A stretch of DNA of 64,000 nucleotides from assembly GCA_023053685.1 (NCBI GenBank), contig JALIGW010000001.1, positions 156,133,547 to 156,197,546 on the forward strand, read 5' to 3'. The notes under the pieces are model-generated. The model ran no database searches. It saw nothing but the letters and a program-made list of their open reading frames with translations, and was not told where the DNA came from. Position numbers and translations under genes: made by a program. Shown here in pieces: positions 23,454-34,560 of this stretch. The DNA is from Diadophis punctatus similis (lineage: Eukaryota; Chordata; Lepidosauria; Squamata; Dipsadidae). Position 1 is the stretch's first letter. Every line of letters begins with the position of its first letter.

Positions 23454-25673
23454 TTGTTTGTATATTTGTACAGAATACTGACGGAAGGTAATAAGGAAAA
23501 GTTGATGGGGTCCATGATTCTGGCTATTATGAACTGCATATTTGGTTACATCAGGTGCGATGTGCAGTGGTTACTACTATGGACTCTTTTACTAATTTTG
23601 GTCTGTTGATGTAAAGACTGCTGTGACATCAAATGAAACTGAGAAATAGTATTAACTTTAGCTTAAAAGTAAGAAGAAACCATGTTCTAGCATTCAAGAA
23701 GACTATGCCTCTTTCAACACATGTGATAACATTTTTGATATGTTGTGGAACCATCAGTATGACTCTAGTAAACTTATTTTCAAAAAATGTTAAGTTTGGA
23801 AAACATTCATTGTTTTCCAAACTTGTTGAAAAATTCTGTGCTTCATTAAACAAAATTCTGGAGAATGTCTAGAACATGTTATTATAGTTTTTGAATGAAT
23901 CAAGGGTAACAATTACAGTCTTCTTTCTTGATCTCAATAAGTTAGGATCTCGTCATTCTATACATCCAACATTACAAGCAGCTCCAGGCAAGGGAAAGTG
24001 AGCAGCCTTCTGGTAAAATGCCCCTAATTATAAATCCAGTAAAATTAATGAGAAATATAATATTATTTCTATTCCAAAATGAAATGTTGGAATATAGCTC
24101 AGCCACCCAAAATTGTACTTTGGCTCTTCTGTATAATATCTTGATTCCCCCCCACCCTGCCAGGAACTCATTTGGATTCTAAACACAACAGAGTGTACCT
24201 TGACTCTGGAACTTAAAGTTAACTTTGTTCTCAACTAAATTCTGCTGATCCAGATACCTTGGCACAGCATTTTACTTTACTTTATTCCTTTTCGATTCTT
24301 GCAAAAAATAAAAACAAAATACGAACATTAAAAAAATACATTCCATTTAAGACAATTGATACGAAGATTAAAACAACAACAACATTACAAGCCTTTACAA
24401 GAATTCTGTATTACCATTAGATGGCCCTAAAGAGATGCAGAAACACATTAACTCTTTGCTGACTTCCAGTGGCTTACTGGGTTTTTGCAGCCCAGATATG
24501 ATAACGCTACCAAAGCTTATTCCATTAAAGCTAATGCGTTATAGGTGCCCCCCTCTTCTTTGCTCTGTCTCAAGGTACTTCCCTCCTCCCTCAAGATGAA
24601 TGAAACTACATGCCTCGTTTCTTTTTCCTAACCATCAAAGACCAGAGCAAAAAAAAAAAAGTTTAGAAAGTCACTTCTCAGCACCAAAAAAAAAAAAACA
24701 AAAAAAAAAAGTGCTGACCCAGCTAGGGGGTCTGGGATTCAAAGCTGGGTACCCAAGAGCAGATGGCTTAACACATTAGTCTATTAATCAAGTAAGCTCC
24801 CAGAGTGCAATGATTTCTGGTGATCACATGCTCGGGATCTGAGAAATGCAACTACCTTTCTTGCCCATCCACCCCCCCCCCAACAGTCCTTTCTGGTTCA
24901 GTCTTGCAGATGTTGCTGAATTTCTGTTATTTATGTACTCACTGCACTGTGAAAAGCAACAGATTTTCCAGGTGCGTTTGAACTAAATCTTTTTATTTTT
25001 TTTTTGCAAATAAGCTAAATAAAACATGTACACCTTTGGATGTTTGGAAAACACATTTTCTGAGTTGAAAGAAAGTCGTATTTCAGGTAGGGAGCAGGGC
25101 TTTTTTTTTTTTTGAGATTTACTTGCTTGTTGACTTGAAAAGCAATCTTTCCACTGCTGCTACAGAAGTAATGGAGTCCCAGATTCTCTTACTATGTATA
25201 AACTAAAATGAACCTCATTCATTTCTGGTTAAGCTTCTGAATGCTTACATAAGTAGATCAAAAGGCATGAACATAATATTTGTAGGCAGAGAACATTTCT
25301 ATGATGCACCATGAAAGTCTGCTTTTTTGAATGGGACAGTAGTGTGTGCAATCTAACCTGAATACAGAAAGGAGATAAAAGAATATCACTGAGAATAAAG
25401 AGAATATTGCTAAGTTATTTTGCTCTTAACTCTGCTTGGAACTATGAGCTTAACTCTTAAGGGACCCAATATGTTTTTTTTTTACAAGTTCCCACTCTGC
25501 AAGCTAACTTCCTCCTGAGGAAAGATTATAAAACTAATATTGAATGGTAGCAAGAAAATTCTGTACAATTATGAAATATTATCATGTAGTGAATAAATCA
25601 GAGTCTATCTTAAAAGTCTTTGACCACTCTAGGGCAGAAATGTGAGATATAAATTAAAATCAATATATACATA
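23454..25673. other. Mostly single-copy DNA with a possible old SINE at about 24700-24810
   Basis: No exon recognised. On the minus strand near 24800-24715 the string ATTAATAGACTAATGTG and a box B-like CTTTGAATCCC suggest a decayed tRNA-derived SINE (weak). Beside it an A-rich run (24685-24709) is flanked by complementary TCAGCAC and GTGCTGA. Confidence 0.35.
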
Positions 25674-25678
25674 ACCTT

Positions 25679-26081
25679 TGTCAGGCCGAAGCCATATTTT
25701 ATTAGAGTCTCTGGCCTGCCACACATGATGTTTAGAATGTATTCTTGCTGTGGGAATTTGGGAGGGGCTGTTGCATGAGCAATGTAGACATGTAGCCATA
25801 ACAAATTCCTTTTAGGCTTTCAAGATCATCCTTTGTTCAGCACCTGGCCAGAAGCTGATGGGAGTATCTGACATGTTGGCAGAAGACCACTGGTCAACGT
25901 GATGAACTTGTGGGTGTGGGAACAAGGGAATGAACTTTAAACTGGGTGGAGAAACCCTCGTGGCTTTAGATTTGGGTTTCTCACAGATGTACCAACATGG
26001 CTCTGCTAATAAATTGGAACTTTGAGGAATGCTTTGTCTTGGACTCTGATTTAGTTTGGGATGCTATTTGAAACCCTGACA
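25679..26081 (+). mobile_element. Solo LTR (403 bp) with 5-bp target duplication
   Basis: The element starts TGTCAGG and ends CCCTGACA, a terminal inverted repeat of the usual TG..CA type. It is flanked by ACCTT at 25674-25678 and 26082-26086. AATAAA at 26008-26013 lies about 70 bp from the 3' end, as expected for a polyadenylation signal in an LTR on the plus strand. No gag or pol sequence adjoins it, so it is a solo LTR left by recombination. Retrovirus-like or Ty3-like origin cannot be settled from the LTR. Confidence 0.82.
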
Positions 26082-26086
26082 ACCTT

Positions 26087-26305
26087 CTTAATCCAGTGTC
26101 ATAACAATTGACATTGAGTTAGAAGAGAATCCAAAATTTATCCAGTCCAATATTTTGCCAATACCAGAAATCAGCTACGGCAGCTTGAGAAATTTTCTTC
26201 CAACCTCTTCTTAAATGGAAATCTTCCTTTGGCAAGTCTATGACTGCACATCTCATCTTGTCAGCAAGCTCTTAGTATTTAGCCAACCCAGGCATGTTTG
26301 GGACC
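26087..26305. other. Single-copy-looking DNA
   Basis: Short spacer between solo LTR and MITE; a GTTAGAAGAGAATCCAAAAT segment loosely resembles CR1 tail text but is too short to call. Confidence 0.3.
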
Positions 26306-26313
26306 CACCACAC

Positions 26314-26720
26314 CAGGGGCAGGTTGCTTACTTACTGGTGTCGGTGTGCTGTGTGCGCATCTCCATGATTCATGTGTGCAAGCGCTCGCTATGCACGCGC
26401 GCCTCCTCGCATGAGTTTGCTCCTGCGCATGTGCAGAAGCAAAATCTTGCTGAAATCTTGCGAGGGGATGCATGTGCGCAAGAGATTTCGGTGAGATTTT
26501 ACTTCTGCGCATGTGCAGAAGCAAAATCTCGCATGCACGCGCGTTCCCTCACAAGATTTCTGCGAGATTTTGCACATCAGCCAAAAATTTACCAAAAAAG
26601 ATGGCGACGTGCGTGCCAGACCGGCGTTGAGGGCTCTGGAGCGGTCACGCGCAAATTGCGCAATCGGCCGCTCCCTACCGGAGCTCCGTACTGGACAGCT
26701 CCGGCAGGAACCCATCTCTG
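26314..26720 (-). mobile_element. hAT-type MITE (407 bp) with exact 8-bp TSD
   Basis: Ends CAGGGGCAGGTTGC and CAGGAACCCATCTCTG, flanks CACCACAC at 26306-26313 and 26721-26728. It is the reverse-complement counterpart of the copy at 35515-35873, sharing several GCGCATGTGCAGAAGCAAAA repeats and the GCAAATTGCGCAATCGG segment; strand is given relative to that copy. A 184-codon open frame that crosses it (26215-26769) is fortuitous and owes its length to CpG-rich, stop-poor sequence. Confidence 0.87.
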
Positions 26721-26728
26721 CACCACAC

Positions 26729-27501
26729 CCATTCCAAAAAACAGGTTGATTGAATCTGAACCAATGTAGAAACTAAGCTGTGGCAGAACAGTGTGCCAGG
26801 CATGAAACAGGTAGTGGTTCAATTAAACTGATTTAATACTAAATAGTTTATGCACAGGAATATTCTCAATTAATGATTAGTATATGCTTGGAGTTAGAGA
26901 AGAGTCCATGGAATTCAAGCGGGGGGAGGTTGTTTCTGCTTGTGGCTATGTACGGATTCTAGGCTGATTCCTCTTTTAACTCCGCCCTCAGTTCTGCCAT
27001 TCCTTCTTCTACACTTATCTGTTGATAGAATCGTCACTGAAACTGTATATTTAAAGTAATATTATATGTAAATAAACCATTTGTACCTTTTTTACTATCT
27101 ACAGTATATTTCGTGTTTTTATTTATTTCTGTATCTAACTCTTCTAAATGAGTTAGGCACAGAATTTGGGTGAGGCTTTAAAACAAATAAACAATGTTTA
27201 TTTTTTTTAAATAAGATGAAGGAATCAAGCTTGCTTGGAAATCTTTGATACTCCTTAACCTTCAGTAAATGAAAACAGACCACTTTTTAATAATAATAAT
27301 AACTAGGTGTCATCTCCATCAAAATGCAGACATTGCACAGATACTGCATTTGATCATGCAAGATGGCATTCAACGATCTGAAAAGTGGACCCTGCACCTG
27401 CAGCAATAATGCTAGGAAGATGATGATCAGGTGTGAAAAACAGACAGAAAAAATATGCACTTTGAAGCTATTTAGGATTGCTTTTCAGCTGTTTTTTATG
27501 A
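26729..27501. other. Single-copy-looking DNA
   Basis: AT-rich, with an (AAT)n patch at 27290-27302. No gene recognised. Confidence 0.4.
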
Positions 27502-27917
27502 ATATAGAATAGAATAGAATAACAGCATTGGAAGGAACCTTGGAGGTTTTCTATTCCAACTCCCTGCTTAGGCAGGAAACCCTACACCACTTCAGACAAA
27601 TGGTTATCCAATCTCTTCTTTAAAAAATTCAGTGTTGGAGCACCCACAGCTTCTGGAGGCAAGTTGTTCCACTGATTAGGAACTTCAGGAAATTACTCCT
27701 TAATTCTAGGTTGCTTCTCTCCTTGATTAGTTTCCACCCACTGTTTCTTGTCCTGCCTTCAGGTGCTTTAGAGAATAGCTTGACTCCCTCTTCTTTGGGG
27801 CAGCCCCTGAGATATTGGAACACTGTTATCATGTCACCCCTAGGCCTTCTTTTCATCAGATTAGACATACCTAGTTCCAGCAACCATTCTTTATATGTTT
27901 TAGCCTCCAGTCTCCTA
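27502..27917 (-). mobile_element. CR1 LINE 3' fragment (copy B3)
   Basis: On the minus strand this encodes the end of the CR1 protein (KRRPRGDMITVFQYLRG and ERSNLELRSNF are visible in an 84-codon frame) and the 3' UTR, ending with a short AGAAT tail at 27502-27521. 5'-truncated inside the C-terminal coding region. Confidence 0.88.
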
Positions 27918-28311
27918 TTCTTTCACTTTAGTTAAAGTGAAAGTTATTCACTGAAGTGAAAGAATAGGGGACTAACTTTCACTTTAGTTTTAATTTTCCA
28001 GTGATACAATATTCCGTTTGACTACCTAACATTTATAATCATTTGGTTACACTATAAAGGTAACTATAAAGTTACACTAAAAATGATTATTGTCAGAAAA
28101 AGAACTTGCAGACCCCAATTATTTATGTAAAGAAAAGAAGAATGGGGAAGATTAGTGGGTGTAACAATGAATTGCAAGAAAAAGATAAAGTAGAATTTTA
28201 AGCAAGATGATATATTGGCAGAAGTTCACCAGCAGGAAGTAGAACACTGATATTTACCATTTTAATCCATTCTTTCCTTTTCATGCAGTTGCTACTTACC
28301 CTGTAATTGCA
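27918..28311. other. Unassigned AT-rich DNA
   Basis: Contains inverted copies of TTTCACTTTAGTT and AACTAAAGTGAAA-like text at 27925-27990, a small fold-back. Otherwise nothing recognised. Confidence 0.35.
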
Positions 28312-28383
28312 AAGGAAGGAAGGAAGGAAGGAAGGAAGGAAGGAAGGAAGGAAGGAAGGAAGGAAGGAAGGAAGGAAGGAAGG
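28312..28383. repeat. (GGAA)n microsatellite, left half
   Basis: About 18 GGAA units stop exactly at the left edge of the solo LTR. The same repeat in the same phase direction resumes at 28753, so both are halves of one array. Confidence 0.95.
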
Positions 28384-28752
28384 TGTAGTAATCATGGACA
28401 CGTAGACATGATTCTTGAGCAAAGCTTCCCGAGCTAAGAAGTCTCTCCTCTCGGTCAGCTTTGTTTATTCTTATAGTAATCTTCTTGTGCACACAATTAC
28501 AATGATTGGTTTACCCCAAAGATAGCTAATTAGTAACAATGCGATAATTGGTTAATATACAGACAGATCATGTCAAGCGTATAGGTGAGAGCGTGATTAT
28601 ATTGTGCTAGTTTAACCTTTACTCTTAAATAGAACAATAGAAAGAGCTGAGTAAGTAACCTTTACCTTAAATAGAACAGAGAACAGAGTGTTTAGTCAAG
28701 ATAGTCAAGATTGGTGTTCCGTATCGTTGACAATAATTGACAATAACCTACA
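28384..28752 (-). mobile_element. Solo LTR (369 bp) inserted into a GGAA microsatellite
   Basis: On the minus strand it starts TGTAGG and ends TACTACA; TG..CA ends with short inverted repeats. AATAAA on the minus strand lies at about 28463-28468, roughly 80 bp from the 3' end. Both flanks are GAAGG (28379-28383 and 28753-28757), compatible with a 5-bp duplication but not provable inside a repeat. No internal retroviral sequence remains. The call rests on the ends, the polyadenylation signal and the clean split of the repeat. Confidence 0.75.
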
Positions 28753-28833
28753 GAAGGAAGGAAGGAAGGAAGGAAGGAAGGAAGGAAGGAAGGAAGGAAG
28801 GAAGGAAGGAAGGAAGGAAGGAAGGAAGGAAGG
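28753..28833. repeat. (GGAA)n microsatellite, right half
   Basis: About 20 GAAG units starting at the right edge of the solo LTR. Confidence 0.95.
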
Positions 28834-29597
28834 GCATCCAGTTTCACTGATTAGCCTCTATGTCTTTTTGAAAGTTCAATATCTATGACTTCACTATGCT
28901 GTAAGGCAGCCTTCATATTATCAGGCTGTGCCTCTAGTTCTAGCCAATAAGGCTTCAACTAGTAGAGGGAGACTCTGTAAACTCTGATGATCTTACTTCT
29001 GCTCCTCTGGGTTAAATTTATCCTCTGGACTACTTTATTCTTCCTTCAGAGAGTTCGCTGTATAAGTCACTATGACATATTTATCCATGCTTACAGAGAT
29101 GGTGGATGTTTTCGCACTAGGTAGGTGGGAAGGAGAAGCAGGCTAAGACAGCTCCAGCTGAGAGGTCACAACTGAACTCCTCCCTTAGAAAATACATAAA
29201 TTATACACAGTTTTCAAGAGAAGCACCTTTTGCTCTTATTATGTCTTTTCTTATCCCATGCCACCTCCCTTCCTTGAGTGTCGCAGCCTCTATTTCACAC
29301 ATTTCTCTATCGGCAAAACACAAACGTCGGTGGATCTGGTATTCTTGAGGGAAGACAGACCAGCAGATAGCTTGCAATGTAGCACCTTTCAGATGCTGGT
29401 AGGAATGAAGAGATCATTAATCATATCAGCTATTCTGCTTGAGTTGGTCGCTTATTTCACATGCTCTAATTTTTTTTAATGACATCTGGTATACCTGTTC
29501 TTTGTGAAGTACCCAAAGCTATGTTGCACAAGACATGTGACTCTATAATTTTTGAAGAAATAAAAATAAATGTTCCTAATTCAGTAACCTTGAGTAA
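28834..29597. other. Single-copy-looking DNA
   Basis: No exon or transposon recognised. Confidence 0.4.
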
Positions 29598-29617
29598 ATA
29601 TATATATATATATATGG

Positions 29618-29675
<58 letters not shown>

Positions 29676-29788
29676 ATGTTCCAGCATAAGTCTAGAAGGC
29701 CTTGAGTAATTTCGACCAACCTTGGCACACAGATGATTTACCCTCTGAAAACAAATACTGGGGGGGGGGAGACACCCTAGTGCCCCTT

Positions 29789-29840
<52 letters not shown>

Positions 29841-29880
29841 TTCCAGCCTAATACTCAAACGACTGGGCCGTTAAGGAGAG
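29598..29880. repeat. Two tandem units headed by (TG)n
   Basis: (TA)n at 29598-29615 leads into (TG)n at 29620-29671, then TTCCAGCATAAGTCTAGAAG and about 100 bp of unique body. A second (TG)n at 29791-29837 is again followed by TTCCAGCCTAATACTCAAAC. Both units therefore share a TG head and a TTCCAGCnTAA start, so this looks like a tandem pair of an interspersed repeat, the second truncated. Family not identified. Confidence 0.65.
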
Positions 29881-30253
29881 CGAGTGCGGCATCCTAGTGC
29901 GGCAATTGTTTGTGATGTCACTTCCTTCGCAGCTTCCTCTGGAAAGCCACCCATGATGTTCGCCCTCCAGCAGACCAATGGGGAAGCGCCTGATGTTCCC
30001 TTCTCTTGGCAGAAGGTGCCCCCCGTGGATTTGGTGCTAGGATCGTAGAAAGGGCGGGAAAGAGGAGTGCATGGGAGGGGGAAGGGAGGAAAAGAGGAGC
30101 GCATGGGAGGGGGATGGGAGAGGGCAGGGATGATGGGCATGGGAGTAGGGGGAAGAAAGGTCCCTCTCAATGACTCCCTGTCAGACAAAGACTTCAATGT
30201 GTGTGCTTCTTTTCCCCCAATATAGGATTGGGATAAATAAATACCTGTTGTGG
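29881..30253. other. GC-rich purine-heavy segment
   Basis: G/A-rich on the plus strand, with a near-duplicated block AGGAGTGCATGGGAGGGGGA / AGGAGCGCATGGGAGGGGGA at 30062-30115. A 223-codon minus-strand open frame spans it and the next feature (29871-30542); it is Pro/Ser/Leu-rich without a domain and is most likely a composition effect. Confidence 0.4.
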
Positions 30254-30790
30254 TCCACCTGTGGAGCTGGCTGCAGAGTTGGACAGCAAGGAGGCTGGGG
30301 AGGAACATGGGCCAGGCCTGGAGTCTGGAGAAGGCTTGGTGCCAGAGGCAGGGATTCTGCTTGGGCCATCTGGGAGATCTGTCCTGACTCCAAAGCCTCC
30401 AGAGGCTGACATGAGCGAGGCAGAGGAACAAGGGGAGTCTGTTCTCAATGCATGCATAGGCAGAGCTGCCAGAAGGCAAGAACAGTTGAGGAAGAAAAGG
30501 ACTACTCGGGAGTAAGGCTTGGAGATAATTGGCCCCTCCCATAGGCTATATAAGTGGAGCACATGGAAGGGCTTGTCGCAGGAAGCAACTTTGTTCAACT
30601 CGTGTCATTTTAGCTCGGATTCCGTGTTTCTGTTTCTTGCCAATTGGTCTTTGGCAGCTTGTCCAGAAAGATCAAGGTTCATGTGCTTATCTGGTCTGGT
30701 ACCTCATTTTGTGTTGGTTTTCTGCCTAGCCAAATTATCTTTGTAATTGCTCCTGATTTGTAACATGCAACTCTGTCAATAATCTGTAAG
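30254..30790 (+). mobile_element. Probable LTR with promoter-like TATA box, right end undefined
   Basis: Starts TGTTGTGGTCC. An open, acidic then basic stretch (30261-30515) followed by GGCTATATAAGTGGAGC (TATA at 30547-30553) and a later AATAA (30778-30782) follow the U3-R layout of squamate LTRs. I cannot find the CA end or a matching 5-bp duplication, so it is either truncated or misjudged. A host promoter is the alternative, but no exon follows. Confidence 0.45.
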
Positions 30791-31214
30791 GACATTTTGG
30801 GTCATGTAGAATCAGCCTACAGCATTAGCAGAGGTACTTCATACTAGAGAAATATTTTCACAACAAAGAGCTTATTTTAGAAGCAGCTACATGAAATGCA
30901 ACTTGATATCAAATTAGGGATTCCCATATGATGTACTCATTATTGCTTGGCTCAAATATCAGTGATAAAAAGGACTATGATGAGGTATAGAAGAGAAAAT
31001 GCCATGGAAATATTGACTTCATATTTTCAGAATCCAAGTAACTTTCCTGCTGGGTTGGCACTCTGAGTTCAATTCTTATTCTGTAAGCCCGACTGCGTTT
31101 TTCCATTTTTATTCTTTCGAGCCTATTGGGATGATAGGAAGAAATTGTGTAAATAGACTTTTGTCTCTTTCAGGATCATTCTTTGGAAACAGAATGGAAA
31201 AAGAACAGAACAGG
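30791..31214. other. Single-copy-looking DNA
   Basis: Nothing recognised. Confidence 0.35.
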
Positions 31215-31420
31215 AACAAATTTAGACAAGGAGTTTCCAGACAAGGAATAATGGATGGAAACTGAATAAGGAGAGATTCAACCTAGAAATAAGGAGAAAT
31301 TTTCTGACAGTGAGAACAATCAACCAATGGAACAGCTTGCCTTCGGAAGTTATGAGAGCTTCGTCACTGGATGCTTTTATGAAGAGACTGGACTGCCATT
31401 TTGTTAATGTGGTAGGAGAA
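31215..31420 (+). mobile_element. CR1 LINE 3' coding fragment (copy B4)
   Basis: AATGGATGGAAACTGAATAA, AGGAGAAATTTTCTGACAGT and GAACAATCAACCAATGGAAC match the C-terminal coding part of the CR1 copies at 12320-12470 and 45772-46010. Truncated at both ends. Confidence 0.82.
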
Positions 31421-32717
31421 GCTGAGAAAAGAAAAGTTGAGTTGAAAAATGGGATCAGATCTAGTCTGGGACTTTAGAGAAAAAAGTCCAGAACAAAAAA
31501 AAATCTCCCAAGGCTGGTAAGAATTCCACCCCTGCACCACCAGTACAGATCTGCAGAGGATCCCAGTGGGCTGTGGCTCACAATATTGCTGATAGCTTCA
31601 TTCTAAGTTTCCATTAATCCAGGTCATATGATTTGGAGCACAGGCAATCCAACCAGGGTCTGCCAGTGTACACATCCATGCAAAGACACACAGAAATAAT
31701 GCAAGGGGACAGAACAGAGACAGTTCTTGTCCTTTTTGCTAACTGCTAGTATTAAAATATCGTGTCCAAATTTTTTTTGCTCTCTGTGGACATTATTGAT
31801 TAATACAGTATCCTTGCTGTGATTATGGAATAAATACATAAAACTACCAATCAATAACTTTAACCATTTATCCATTTGGGGTAAAAATATAAAGTGTGAA
31901 ACTCACTAAGGAGCAAAGCACTTTTGGTGGGCAACAAAAGAACAAGACCTCCAGAAACACTACACATACATGTTACTTTGCTTTTAAATCCAGGCATTTT
32001 CCTTTGTGACTCTGGTTCTTTCTGCCATCTCTCTCTGACAGATTCACACACAGAGAAAAATATGCACAGAGATACACATATATACATTCATATTTTGTTA
32101 TATTTATTTTAAAATAATTATATGAGAACATTCCATACTGTAAATATATATTGTACATTTTACATACATGTTTTATTTATAAAGGAAACCATATAAAATA
32201 TATGTGGATTTTAAAATATATAAAGTAAAAATACCTGATAAATTTTCTAAGCAATTTTTCACTATTAATAACTTTAATATTTAGTATTTCTATTTCTAAT
32301 ATTCTTAGACATCAGATACTGTAAATGCTTTGGCAATATTCCCTACCAAACACAATGATGAACCTAAGTCCTTGTTAGTATGTAAAAATCCTACTATTTT
32401 TTGTTCCATCTGTTTATATAAAAACTTTATCTTTTAACAAAAATATGTAACAGGACCAGTTTTCATCAAATAATACCATAAAACTTGACTGAAATTACAT
32501 GTGCTAAAACAAAGTATTTCTTGATAATACTTTCCCAGTTTGATTTGTTGTTCCAAACAAACTTATGACAAGATGACCGGAAGTTGATTTTTAAAAATGG
32601 TGTAATGCTTGCTTATTTTTTTTTCTAGCTTAGTTCGAGAAGATCTCATAACCAAACAAATTTCCACAAGAATTTAAGAGAGGGGCAAGAGTGATTCTTT
32701 TAGCAGTCCTGGTTATA
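31421..32717. other. AT-rich single-copy-looking DNA
   Basis: Very AT-rich from 32090 to 32480. No gene or transposon recognised. Confidence 0.4.
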
Positions 32718-32722
32718 TTGAC

Positions 32723-33015
32723 TGTAGTGTACCGGAAGGCTGCTAGTGGGCTGCTCCAGGAGCCGGATCCCACCTTCGTCGCCAGTGATGTGTTTCGTGG
32801 TCAGTGGATATAATTATCGAGGAGACGCTGAGGCAGATCCAACATGCTTTATTAACCGGTAACCAACATAACTTGTACAACGTGCCTAACTGGAACTCAG
32901 CTGTCACTAGCTGACAGCTCCCTTTTGTATAGCAGCTTCTGACAGGCCAACCAATCATGACTCGTATTGTTCCCGCTCCTGGAGTGGCCCCCTAGCGGCC
33001 TTCCGCTACACTACA
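32723..33015 (-). mobile_element. Solo LTR (293 bp) with 5-bp target duplication
   Basis: The two ends form a long imperfect inverted repeat: TGTAGTGTACCGGAAGG at left, CCTTCCGCTACACTACA at right. Flanks TTGAC at 32718-32722 and 33016-33020 are identical. On the minus strand a TATACAAAAG-type box (about 32938-32927) precedes AATAAA (32853-32848), followed by ACTGGCGACGAAGGTGGGAT, a motif I associate with Ty3/gypsy-type elements. No internal region adjoins, so a solo LTR. Confidence 0.85.
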
Positions 33016-33020
33016 TTGAC

Positions 33021-34019
33021 CATTGGCCCATTCCATTTTCATTCATTGTCTATTATTCAATGACTTCAAATGAACAGCGGCTGCACTTCTCACCAATAGA
33101 GAAAATAGAAAGAATCTCTGTAGCTCAGGGTTGAACTCTGGAGTTCCTGATGCTCTTTGAGCTTGGTTGTTTGCTTGGGTACTTGATTGCATTACCCAAG
33201 AATGTAATTTTCAGTGCTAGAAGGGAGTTTGGTGTGCTGTCTGTTTGTATACTATAGCTTATATACAGTATATTAGCTATGATAATCTTTGATACTTCTT
33301 TCCTTATTTTTGAAGATTTTGAGATTTTCTTTAAAAAAAAAGAATAAACATGTAAAACCATTGGTAACTTTGTCGATTTTGCTTCTTGTTTTGTCTCAAA
33401 TCTGAAGCAAACCGAGCGCTGCTACGTGGCAGTTTTAATATGTGATGGGAGGAGGGGGTCTTGAAGGATCAAAAATAAAGAGCTTGTGGTTGATCATCTA
33501 AGGTATTCTTACAGATATTGGAAGGTCCATGTACAGAACAAAGACAATGACACCAAACCATGAATGAAGCCTGCTCCAGAAATACCCATTAGCTTTACAA
33601 GAAAGGATTGTAGGATGCCATTACAAGAAAGCTCCATGATTTTCTGGATTTCTATTTATACGAATTAGAAACGATTTATTTATTAAATGTATATACTGTC
33701 TAATTTCCAGCACCTCAAGAATCCTGATTACTTATGAGCAATCTATCAAAGCAACCTCAATCTAGTTCTCAGTAACATGTATAAAATCTTCTCCAGAAAC
33801 AGGTGCAATTCTCTGCATGACGGAGTGTCCCTAATCTTATGGGTGATCCACTATATCTATTTGAAAGTGGTATAAATCAGGGATATTGTTTCTCATAATA
33901 AAAGAGGAATCAACTTTCTTATTTTTCTTTCTTCTTCATTGCGACATATTTTAATAAATGAATCTTGCTCAAGATTCCAGCATCCAGCTATGTCATTCTC
34001 CTTAATATCCCAGCCTTTA
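33021..34019. other. Single-copy-looking DNA
   Basis: A GATTTATTTATTAAATGTAT segment at about 33673 may be the worn tail of a minus-strand L2-type LINE; otherwise nothing recognised. Confidence 0.35.
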
Positions 34020-34145
34020 CCTTCCTTCCTTCCTTCCTTCCTTCCTTCCTTCCTTCCTTCCTTCCTTCCTTCCTTCCTTCCTTCCTTCCTTCCTTCCTTC
34101 CTTCCACCCTCCCTCTCTCCCTCCCTCCCTCCCTCCCTCCCTCCC
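34020..34145. repeat. (CCTT)n - (CCCT)n microsatellite
   Basis: About 21 CCTT units pass into CCCT units, the same order of variants as at 8720-8844. Confidence 0.95.
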
Positions 34146-34240
34146 ATTGTCACCCCAAACAATGCCATGATTCTAAAGCCATTGAGCATATTTGGTCTTC
34201 ACTGAGGTGTTTTGGATCCTTCTTTTTTTTAGATGATCCA

Positions 34241-34560
34241 TTATTTATTTATTTGTTTGTTTGTTTGTTTGTTTGTTTATTAGCTTGTCAAACATGTACA
34301 AGATAGCAGGTATGAATATGAACATGGACATGAATGAAGGAAATGAATACAAATAAATGGGGACAGTAGGACAGGGACGGTAGGCACGCTGGTGTGCTTA
34401 TGCAAGCCCCCTTTACGGACCTCTTAGGAATGGGGTGAGGTCCACGGTAGACAGTTTAAGGTTGAAGCTGTGACGGTTTGAGGTAACAACGGAGTCGGGT
34501 AGAGCATTCCAGGCGTTGACCACTCTGTTGCTGAAGTCGTATTTTCTGCAAACGAGATCT
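34241..34560 (-). mobile_element. LINE-C 3' end (copy C1) with TTTA/TTTG tail
   Basis: On the minus strand it matches 58165-58456 base by base in long blocks: GAAAATACGACTTCAGCAAC, CCTCACCCCATTCCTAAGAG and ATCTTGTACATGTTTGA. The tail is (AAAT/AAAC)n, expanded at 34251-34278. It shares the longer 3' UTR type with the 56625 copy. 5'-truncated. Confidence 0.85.

Noticed and set aside
26215..26769. 184-codon open frame
   Set aside because: It crosses both edges of a hAT-type MITE and owes its length to CpG-rich sequence with few stops.
29871..30542. 223-codon minus-strand open frame
   Set aside because: GC-rich composition, no domain, and opposite in strand to a probable LTR with its own frame; no homologue recognised.
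30547..30553. TATATAAG as a host gene promoter
   Set aside because: No exon follows and the surrounding sequence has LTR-like layout; more likely a retroelement promoter.
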